DNA of 16,018 nt from contig DCIO01000130.1 of assembly GCA_002315885.1 (NCBI GenBank), positions 1 to 16,018 of the forward strand. Direction: 5' to 3'. Below the pieces are notes generated by a model, which saw only the letters and a program-made list of their open reading frames with translations, made no database searches and had not been told where the DNA came from. Positions within the stretch are counted from its first letter, which is position 1. Each line of letters opens with the position of its first letter. The position numbers and the translations under genes were made by a program. Shown piece after piece: positions 8,152-13,820 of this stretch. This DNA comes from Lentisphaeria bacterium UBA1724. GTDB taxonomy: Bacteria > Verrucomicrobiota > Lentisphaeria > Oligosphaerales > Oligosphaeraceae.

Positions 8152-8203
8152 GGGATACCTCTTTTGGGGGGATAGGGCCGACTTTCACGGAACTAAGGTA
8201 AGA

Positions 8204-8323
8204 TAATGCGTACATACGAATCCCCCAGAAGAAATGCGTCCAAAAATGCAAACGAAGTTGTCTGAGATGCTCTGGGAGGAGATTGTGGGGAGAGGTCGCG
8301 TTCCCTTTGGGAAATACGCATTA
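8204..8323. promoter_or_regulatory. Divergent control region with a 9-bp inverted repeat
   Basis: The 8152-8422 gap separates the minus-strand glycosidase operon from the plus-strand kinase. TAATGCGTA (8204-8212) and its exact reverse complement TACGCATTA (8315-8323) lie 102 bp apart inside it. AATACGCATT is also found at 15510-15519 inside a repeat element. I see no convincing -35/-10 pair on either strand. An operator role is only a suggestion. Confidence 0.25.
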
Positions 8324-8367
8324 GATTAACCCTGTTACGTTTTCCTGGTGTTCTGAAGGATTTCATA

Positions 8368-8433
8368 ATGGCCTGTGGGTGGTGTATGTGTATCCATTGG
8401 GGCTGCAACGATAGAGATTTTTATGCTAAATAA
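8368..8433 (+). CDS. Possible Cys-rich 21-codon upstream ORF overlapping the kinase start
   Basis: An ATG at 8368 is preceded by GAAGGA (8355-8360) at ideal 7-base spacing, a better ribosome-binding site than the kinase start has. It encodes 21 residues including CGWCMCIHWGC (residues 3-13), with four Cys, one His and two Trp, and stops with TAA at 8431-8433. The kinase ATG (8423) lies inside it in another frame, so the two overlap by 11 bases, an arrangement typical of translational coupling. It may be a leader peptide or metal/thiol-responsive element. Chance is a real alternative for an ORF this short. Confidence 0.35.
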   Translation: MACGWCMCIHWGCNDRDFYAK

Positions 8434-10960
8434 CACGTCGCTCAATCCAGTGGATGAAGATTACTCTCAGGAGGCAGATGTCACTTGCCGTCTTGCATTA
8501 GACGAACAGGGTGAGGTCGAAGATGACGGGCGGACGTTAGTAACGGGTGTAGACCATACGACGAAACACGCTGACTCGCTAGGCGACCAGAACCAGACCA
8601 CGTTTAGGAGCGTGGTGACGTTTTTGCACCACAAGGTATTGAAGAGCGCCAAGCATTCCGTGGGAGACCAGACCGTATTCGGCAATACTACTGCCATGAC
8701 AGGGAGCGCATCCATTGACAGCAGCGCTCCTGAGGCGGAAAGCATGGTGGATTTGGAGAAGCAATACGAGATTTTGCGGAAGTTTGCGGAAGGCGGCCAG
8801 GGCATTCTATCCACGGCGCAGGATAAGATTCTGAGGCGTGTGGTTGCGCTGAAATCCCTCCGTGGCGAGCATCTGAACAACCCCGCGATTCGCCAGGCGT
8901 TCCTGAATGAGGCGATGATTACAGCGCAGTTGGAACACCCCGCCATCGTTTCGGTGTACAGCCTCTTGAAAGACGAGAAGAATGGCGTCCACCTGACCAT
9001 GAAATTGGTTCGAGGGAAGACTCTGAAGGAGATTCTCAATCTGGATGAAGTCCAGTTGGAGCACCAGCGGATCAATGTCTGGGAGTATCTGGAGATTATG
9101 CGCCAGCATATCGATGTTTTCCTGCGTTTTTGCGACGCGGTGGCGTATGCTCATTCCCGAGGCATTATCCATTGCGACCTGAAACCCGAGAATCTCATGG
9201 TGGGAGAATACGGCGAGGCGTATGTGATGGACTGGGGATTGGCCAAAAATCTCAATGTCCTGAAAAATCTCCCGCCTGGTCAGAAGCAACCCCTGGATGG
9301 CACGCCCCGGTATATGGCTCCCGAACTCTTCTGTCAGAGACCACGGGATATTCTTGCGGACATCTATGCGCTGGGAATCATTCTCTACGAAATCGCCACT
9401 CTCCAGCGTCCATTTGTGAGCAAGAACCTCAAGGAACTCGTTCAGGAGGTGAAACAAGGCGATCGTCGCCCCGTGGAAAGTCGTTTCGGGGTGCCGATTT
9501 CTCCTAGCCTTGCGGCCATCATCAACAAGGCCTCCGCTTACGCCCCCGAGGAACGCTACCAGACGGTGGAGGAATTGGCGAAGGATTTGCGGCGTTATCT
9601 GGCGGACGAACCGATCCAGGCACTGCCGGATACCGCCTGGATGAAAGCCCGTCGCTTCATGTCCCGCCATGCCAAGGCGATGCTTTCCCTGGTATTGCTG
9701 GGGTGGTTTGTGGCATTTGTGATGTCCGCGTTGTCCCTCCATCAAGTTCGGATTCAGGCATCGACGTTGAAGGATGCCAACACCTTCCTGAATTTCAACT
9801 CCCATCTTTTTGGGATGGAGGGCAATGTGGTTCAGTCTTCCATTTTGCTATCCGACCGGATGGTGGATGTGGCTCGTCGTCTGAAGACCACGGTGGACTA
9901 TTCTGCGGTATTGGCGGCCTCTGCCTACCGTCCTGAGGGTGTGAAGGGCCTTCCCATTTTGGACTATCGGGAATACACGACACCCGGGAGTGTTGCGTTT
10001 GGCAAGCGTGAATCGATGATCTACTACAACAGGAGCCTTAATCCCGATATCCTTTCGTATATCATTCCCAAAGGGACTTCAGAGGCGGAGTGTCTTCCTC
10101 AACTGGACCGGATGTCACCCATTTCTCATTCCTTGCTGGACTTGGTGTTGCTTTCCGATGGCGCGCTTCAGCCCGGAGAAACCCTTCAGGACCGGAAGGA
10201 ATACATGCTGGACTACGGGCTCCTCATCCGACGGGCATACGTGGGGCTGGAAAACACCGGCCTTCAGATCGCCTATCCCTTCAATCCCGAGTATTCCGAG
10301 GATTACGACAACCGCAAGCGCTCCTGGTATGTCGTCACGAAGGAGGCATTTGAGAAGACTGGCCGCCAGGAGGCAATCTGGGGCGCCCCTTATCAGGATG
10401 CGGGTAATGGACGCCCGTTGCTGGCATGCACTTACCCGATTCTCAATCGACAGGGCGAGTTCATCGGCGTGGCAGGCGCGGATATCCATTTCGAGAAGTT
10501 AATCCAATATATGAAGACCAACGGCAATACCATCCGGGACGGCGTGGTGGAGAAATTCCTGGTCAATCGGGAGGGCACCACGCTGGTCCATCTGGATATG
10601 GGCATCGCCAATCAGATGGATGTGGATAGACTGTTGAATGTGCGCTTCCCCCTGAAGAAACAAATTTTCGACTACATCATTGGCGGCGAAAAGAAAAATA
10701 CCCACGACTTGTCTTGGGAGGCGGATGACGCAGAGGAGAATGAGGACAAACAAGGGGACTTCCTGCGGGATAATCACGCGGGGACCTGCGGGTGGGTGAG
10801 CCTACAGGAGGAACGGGGGACATACCTATACCTCTTTGCCATTCTCCCCAATAGCGATCTCTTTGTCGTGGAAAAATGCTCCAAGTCGCTGCTACTGGCT
10901 TCCCTGGGATTTGATAGCGATAGCCTGGAAAAATTCATGAAACAGGCAACGGAGAAATAA
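8423..10960 (+). CDS. Membrane-bound Ser/Thr protein kinase with extracytoplasmic Cache sensor domain
   Basis: Numbering uses the ATG at 8423 (845 aa); an in-frame GTG at 8375 would add 16 residues but its nearest ribosome-binding site is 14 bases away. Residues 1-110 are polar and probably disordered. The Hanks-type kinase spans about 115-395: EGGQG loop (123-127), VALK with K144, helix-C E163, catalytic HCDLKPEN (250-257), DWG (270-272), GTPRYMAPE (293-301). Catalytic residues D252, N257 and D270 are kept, so it should be active. Cys251 replaces the common Arg, making it a non-RD kinase, and DFG is DWG. One transmembrane helix lies at about 419-441. The rest resembles a double Cache sensor: YDNRKRSWYVV (628-638), IWGAPYQDAG (652-661), PILNRQGEFIGVAGADI (672-688). 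It should bind a small ligand outside the membrane and signal by phosphorylation inside. No second membrane helix is visible. It is divergent from the glycosidase operon; regulation of that operon is inference. Confidence 0.93.
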   Translation: MLNNTSLNPVDEDYSQEADVTCRLALDEQGEVEDDGRTLVTGVDHTTKHADSLGDQNQTTFRSVVTFLHHKVLKSAKHSVGDQTVFGNTTAMTGSASIDSSAPEAESMVDLEKQYEILRKFAEGGQGILSTAQDKILRRVVALKSLRGEHLNNPAIRQAFLNEAMITAQLEHPAIVSVYSLLKDEKNGVHLTMKLVRGKTLKEILNLDEVQLEHQRINVWEYLEIMRQHIDVFLRFCDAVAYAHSRGIIHCDLKPENLMVGEYGEAYVMDWGLAKNLNVLKNLPPGQKQPLDGTPRYMAPELFCQRPRDILADIYALGIILYEIATLQRPFVSKNLKELVQEVKQGDRRPVESRFGVPISPSLAAIINKASAYAPEERYQTVEELAKDLRRYLADEPIQALPDTAWMKARRFMSRHAKAMLSLVLLGWFVAFVMSALSLHQVRIQASTLKDANTFLNFNSHLFGMEGNVVQSSILLSDRMVDVARRLKTTVDYSAVLAASAYRPEGVKGLPILDYREYTTPGSVAFGKRESMIYYNRSLNPDILSYIIPKGTSEAECLPQLDRMSPISHSLLDLVLLSDGALQPGETLQDRKEYMLDYGLLIRRAYVGLENTGLQIAYPFNPEYSEDYDNRKRSWYVVTKEAFEKTGRQEAIWGAPYQDAGNGRPLLACTYPILNRQGEFIGVAGADIHFEKLIQYMKTNGNTIRDGVVEKFLVNREGTTLVHLDMGIANQMDVDRLLNVRFPLKKQIFDYIIGGEKKNTHDLSWEADDAEENEDKQGDFLRDNHAGTCGWVSLQEERGTYLYLFAILPNSDLFVVEKCSKSLLLASLGFDSDSLEKFMKQATEK

Positions 10961-10995
10961 TGCTTAATGCTTAATGCTTAATGCTTAATGCTTAA
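10961..10995. repeat. Heptamer array TGCTTAA x5
   Basis: Five perfect copies of TGCTTAA begin at the base after the kinase TAA stop codon (10958-10960). The units supply further stop codons in all three frames. This repeats the arrangement at 2499-2535, where a different heptamer touches the rhamnosidase stop. Confidence 0.95.
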
Positions 10996-11000
10996 TGACG

Positions 11001-11034
11001 GAGGGGGAGGTGTCCCCCTTGCCCCCTCTTTTTT
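11001..11034 (+). terminator. Intrinsic terminator after the kinase gene
   Basis: GAGGGGG (11001-11007) can pair with CCCCCTC (11022-11028), followed at once by six T (11029-11034). An alternative inner hairpin is GGGGGA (11003-11008) with TCCCCC (11013-11018). The position 40 bases after the kinase stop fits termination. Confidence 0.6.
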
Positions 11035-11059
11035 AATTCTCAATTCTCAATTCTCAATT
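11035..11059. repeat. Heptamer array AATTCTC x3
   Basis: Three copies of AATTCTC run from 11035 to 11055, with AATT as the start of a fourth, immediately after the terminator T-run. Its complement GAGAATT differs by one base from the GAGAATC phase of the array at 2499-2535. Confidence 0.85.
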
Positions 11060-11087
11060 TGGGGGGCAATGGGCATTCTTTGGGAAT

Positions 11088-11110
11088 CCCTTTGGTCCCT
11101 TTGGTCCCTT
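11088..11110. repeat. Nonamer repeat CCCTTTGGT x2.5
   Basis: CCCTTTGGT occurs at 11088-11096 and 11097-11105, with CCCTT as a third partial unit. It lies between the AATTCTC array and the ribosome-binding site of the nitroreductase gene, so it may fall in that gene's 5' leader. Confidence 0.7.
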
Positions 11111-11140
11111 GAACAACCTACCATTCAATAGGAGACAACC

Positions 11141-11986
11141 ATGCGTTCAATGAAACTCTGCTTCCTGGCGTTCCTGGCCTGCTCGCTCTTTACGGGCATT
11201 TTCGCCGCCGACATCCAGCTGCCCAAGCCCGCAAAGACCTCCAGCCTCTCTCTGTATGACGCGCTGGCATTGCGCCGTAGCGGGCGGAGTTTCTCCTCCC
11301 AGGAGCTTCCTCCCGTGCTTCTTTCATCACTCCTTTGGGCCGCCAACGGCATCAACCGCCCCGATGGCCGCCGCACCGCCCCCACGGGCCTCAATGTCCA
11401 GGACATCGATATCTATGTAATTCTTCCCCAGGCATGCTACCTTTATGACGCCCAGGCAAATCTCCTGCGTCTGGTAAAGGAAGGCGACTTCCGCGGTGTT
11501 GCGGGAAAGCAGGCCTTCGTGGCGCCGTCGCCCGTCAATCTGGTCTATGTGCAGGACCTCTCCAAATCCATGAAAGCGGACGAGAAGACCCAGGCGCGTC
11601 ATGGCGGCCTCCATGCGGGAGCCATCATGCAGAATGTGTACCTCTTCTGCGCCGCCAATGGCCTCATTTCCGTGGCACGGGACTCCATGGACCGAGAAGG
11701 ACTGACTGCCGCCCTCAATCTGAAGGACACCCAGAAAATCATGCTGGCGCAGACCGTGGGGTTTGACAACCAACTGTCCGCAGTGAACATCGACCAAGCC
11801 ACCGCAATTGCTCTGAAACACGCGGGAGTCCCCCAGGAAACCGCTAAGACCCTGCCCGTCAAACAAAAATACGATGACGATGACAGGCTCTTTGAAATCG
11901 AATTCAAATACCAGGGCTTCGAATACGAATACGAAATCGATGCCGCAACGGGCACAATCAAAAAATCCGAAATCGAACGGGATTAA
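11141..11986 (+). CDS. Secreted SagB-type nitroreductase fused to a C-terminal PepSY-like domain
   Basis: The 281-aa protein has a signal peptide (residues 1-22, cut likely at IFA/AD). Residues 35-208 form a nitroreductase domain: LALRRSGRSFS (42-52) gives the Arg pair near the FMN phosphate, APTGLNVQDIDIYVI (80-94) is the next conserved block, and HAGAIMQNVYLFCAANGL (158-175) the central helix. Such proteins are FMN-dependent NAD(P)H oxidoreductases. Residues 215-281 (IDQATAIALKHAGV at 217-230, then FEIEFKYQGFEYEYEIDAATG at 251-271) look like a PepSY domain, known as a periplasmic module of peptidase inhibitors and redox or cytochrome-linked proteins. AGGAG (11130-11134) sits six bases before the ATG. 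It stands alone, with terminator and repeats upstream and a hairpin downstream. The electron donor outside the cytoplasm is unclear. Confidence 0.88.
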   Translation: MRSMKLCFLAFLACSLFTGIFAADIQLPKPAKTSSLSLYDALALRRSGRSFSSQELPPVLLSSLLWAANGINRPDGRRTAPTGLNVQDIDIYVILPQACYLYDAQANLLRLVKEGDFRGVAGKQAFVAPSPVNLVYVQDLSKSMKADEKTQARHGGLHAGAIMQNVYLFCAANGLISVARDSMDREGLTAALNLKDTQKIMLAQTVGFDNQLSAVNIDQATAIALKHAGVPQETAKTLPVKQKYDDDDRLFEIEFKYQGFEYEYEIDAATGTIKKSEIERD

Positions 11987-12003
11987 TTTATTGTAATATC
12001 GGT

Positions 12004-12045
12004 TGTCTTATTGCATTAAGTTATATGAGTTAGTGCAATAAGGCA
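12004..12045. other. Long AT-rich hairpin between convergent genes
   Basis: The perfect arms CTTATTGCA (12007-12015) and TGCAATAAG (12034-12042) extend, counting G-T wobbles, to a 16-bp stem from 12004-12019 with 12030-12045 around a 10-base loop. Related TTATTG/CAATAA motifs occur at 11988-11998 and 12053-12061. No T-run follows on either strand, so it is not a classical terminator. It lies between the nitroreductase and fucosidase genes, which point toward each other, and could protect or stop both transcripts. Confidence 0.6.
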
Positions 12046-12085
12046 TACTAAATTGCAATAATGGCGAGTGCTGGTACTCAAGGGA

Positions 12086-12210
12086 GTAGCGACGGCGTCC
12101 CCGCCGTCGGGAAAGGGCTGCGCCCGCCAATGCCGACGACCTCGAAGCTCTCGCTTCGAGCACACGACGGGGCCGTCGCGGGTGTGTAGCGACGGCGTCC
12201 CCGCCGTCGG
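12086..12210. repeat. REP-like palindrome pair with two further hairpins between them (BIME-like cluster)
   Basis: Two identical 25-bp copies lie at 12086-12110 and 12186-12210, exactly 100 bp apart. Each starts with GTAG, continues with the hairpin CGACGGCG-TCCC-CGCCGTCG and ends in G. Between them are CTCGAAGC-TCTC-GCTTCGAG (12141-12160) and CGACGG-GG-CCGTCG (12165-12178). A GTAG tetranucleotide before a hairpin is the known hallmark of REP sequences mobilised by REP-associated transposases. The same core occurs at 1-22, 15371-15394, 15861-15884 and 15892-15915. Confidence 0.85.
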
Positions 12211-12220
12211 AAGAACCATT

Positions 12221-13504
12221 CTATTCCTTTTCGGTGCTATGTGCGAACCAGCTCCTGCATTTGGTCATGCGTGGGGCTTTGTGGATGATATTCTTGAAAT
12301 TGCCCTCTAGTCGGATGACCAGGAGTTCGTTGGGGAAATCGTTGATGGGGATTTCGCGGATTCTAGTGACGGGTTTGTCGCTTACGCCTTTGATATACCA
12401 GAGTGGCTGTGTTGTGATGGGGAGTTCGCGGTTGTCATTGAGGAGTGTAGCGGATTTCGCGCCCCTCAGCATCGGCAGTTCCAGGGTGGTGTATTTCAGG
12501 GGATTGAGCAGGAAGAGATTGATATGTGTTTCGTCTCCTGTGCAGACGTAGTTGACGCCTTTGACCTGGATGGGTGATTCCCGCAGTGCGGTGCCGACGC
12601 GTTTGAGCCACTTTCCCAGCATGGAGATATACTCCTGGGATTGGGGTGAGAGTCGTCCGTCGATGCGTGGGGCGACTCCCAGGAGGAAGTTGGCGCCCAG
12701 CGCCAGGTATGAGGCCATTTTGGATTGCAGTGCGAAGTATGAGATGTAGTCCTCTTCCTCGCGGTATGCCCAGCTGCCTGCGCCGATGGCGTCACATGCC
12801 TCGGTGGGTGTAGTGAAGGGCGTGAGCGCGTTGGTGGAGAAATCCCGCTCGGGGGTGGAGAAATCCCCTTCGTCGAAGCCCCGGTTGTTGATGACGCAGG
12901 AGGGCTGGAGTGCCCGAATCATGTTGTTGATTTTCCGCACTTTTCCCAGGTCGGTCATCACATTCATATCCCACCAGAAGCCATCGATTTGACCGTAGTT
13001 GGTGCAGAGCTCCCGCACTTGCTCCGTCAGGAAAGACAGATATTTTTTCCCATCGTGGAATTTGGGGTCGGTGTGGATTTCGTGGGAGCGCCCGATATTG
13101 GGGTAGGTGGGGTTATGCCAATCCACCACGGAGTAGTAGATCACCAACGGGAAATTCCGCCGATGGCATTCCTCCGACAGAAGTTTAATGATATCCTTTC
13201 CGAAGGGGGTACGCATCACATTGTAGTCGGTGAGTTTGGTGTCCCACAGGCAGAAGCCATCGTGGTGCTTTGCGGTGATGACCAGGTATCGCATGCCATT
13301 GGCTTCTGCCAAGTCCAGCCACTCCCTGGCATCGAAGTACTCTAGGCGGAATTCATCCAGCGCCTGGTCGTATTCCTGGTATTTCATCCCCCAGCGCCAC
13401 AGCACCTGCTCCTGCTTGGCAAAGAAGGTATAGAGCCCGAAATGAATGAACATCCCGTAGCGTGCATCAAAAAACCAATCCCGTTTGTCGTGAAAAAAGG
13501 ACAT
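12221..13504 (-). CDS. Alpha-L-fucosidase, GH29
   Basis: The protein hydrolyses alpha-L-fucose from oligosaccharides by a retaining mechanism. I place the start at 13504 (427 aa). The reading frame stays open upstream to 13678, but GH29 homology begins at MSFFHDKRDWFFDARYGMFI (1-20), and the upstream 58 residues look like translated leader. Signatures are FIHFGLY (19-25), TAKHHDGFCLWDT (77-89), IYYSVVDWHNP (122-132) and DGFWWDMN (174-181), where D179 is the expected nucleophile. STPERD (216-221) offers E219 as acid/base candidate. The region after about 310 is the usual C-terminal beta-sandwich. There is no signal peptide, so it acts in the cytoplasm on imported oligosaccharides. The ribosome-binding site is weak. 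It is transcribed alone, divergent from the ATPase gene and convergent with the nitroreductase gene. Confidence 0.93.
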   Translation of the reverse strand: MSFFHDKRDWFFDARYGMFIHFGLYTFFAKQEQVLWRWGMKYQEYDQALDEFRLEYFDAREWLDLAEANGMRYLVITAKHHDGFCLWDTKLTDYNVMRTPFGKDIIKLLSEECHRRNFPLVIYYSVVDWHNPTYPNIGRSHEIHTDPKFHDGKKYLSFLTEQVRELCTNYGQIDGFWWDMNVMTDLGKVRKINNMIRALQPSCVINNRGFDEGDFSTPERDFSTNALTPFTTPTEACDAIGAGSWAYREEEDYISYFALQSKMASYLALGANFLLGVAPRIDGRLSPQSQEYISMLGKWLKRVGTALRESPIQVKGVNYVCTGDETHINLFLLNPLKYTTLELPMLRGAKSATLLNDNRELPITTQPLWYIKGVSDKPVTRIREIPINDFPNELLVIRLEGNFKNIIHKAPRMTKCRSWFAHSTEKE

Positions 13505-13704
13505 AATAACCGTACTCTCATCAAATCCGCAAAAGTGCAACTCGAAACAGCAATAAACTACACCATTATCCTTGGACCGCATGCAAAAATCGGAGAATTT
13601 CTTAGAGGTCAATGCCGGTAATGCCACTGCCACCCGACCTGCATTACGGTCGGTTGACGGAACCGAAGAGAAGGACAAGTTCTGGTTCGCCTGATTCTGT
13701 GTCT
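13505..13704. other. Fucosidase-side part of the divergent intergenic region
   Basis: The gene-free gap between fucosidase and ATPase runs 13505-13820 (316 bp). This part is the 5' leader of the fucosidase gene. It holds the dispersed motif CTGCATTACGGTC (13639-13651) inside a small hairpin, CCGACC (13634-13639) with GGTCGG (13648-13653). An outer inverted repeat surrounds it: GTAATGC (13618-13624) with GCATTAC (13641-13647), and GTCAA (13608-13612) with TTGAC (13654-13658). I found no convincing promoter hexamers. Confidence 0.5.
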
Positions 13705-13749
13705 AGTCAATCGACTTTTGCGAAAATTTCTTGCAAATGTCGATTGACT
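13705..13749. promoter_or_regulatory. 17-bp inverted repeat upstream of the ATPase gene, candidate operator
   Basis: The left arm 13705-13721 (AGTCAATCGACTTTTGC) pairs with the right arm 13733-13749 with one mismatch in 17, around an 11-base loop. The half-site GTCRATYGACTTTTGC also recurs as a direct repeat at 13706-13721 and 13739-13754, 33 bp apart, about three helical turns. A smaller inverted repeat GTTGAA/TTCAAC follows at 13756-13776. A TTGACT at 13744-13749 could be a -35 box, but no good -10 stands at the right distance. Confidence 0.6.
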
Positions 13750-13820
13750 TTTGCAGTTGAATTTGCATTTTTCAACCGATGCGCTACATTGGATTGCGTA
13801 CAATATGGAGGAGAAAAAAG

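Noticed and set aside
8375..8422. GTG start at 8375 for the kinase
   Set aside because: Its nearest ribosome-binding site (8355-8360) is 14 bases away and better spaced for the ATG at 8368 in another frame; the ATG at 8423 is the more likely start.
8807..9805. 332-codon minus-strand open frame inside the kinase gene
   Set aside because: It is antisense to the conserved kinase core and has no domain or ribosome-binding site.
13505..13678. N-terminal extension of the fucosidase by 58 residues
   Set aside because: The extension is not GH29-like, contains the dispersed repeat motif region upstream, and the family's conserved start coincides with the ATG at 13504.
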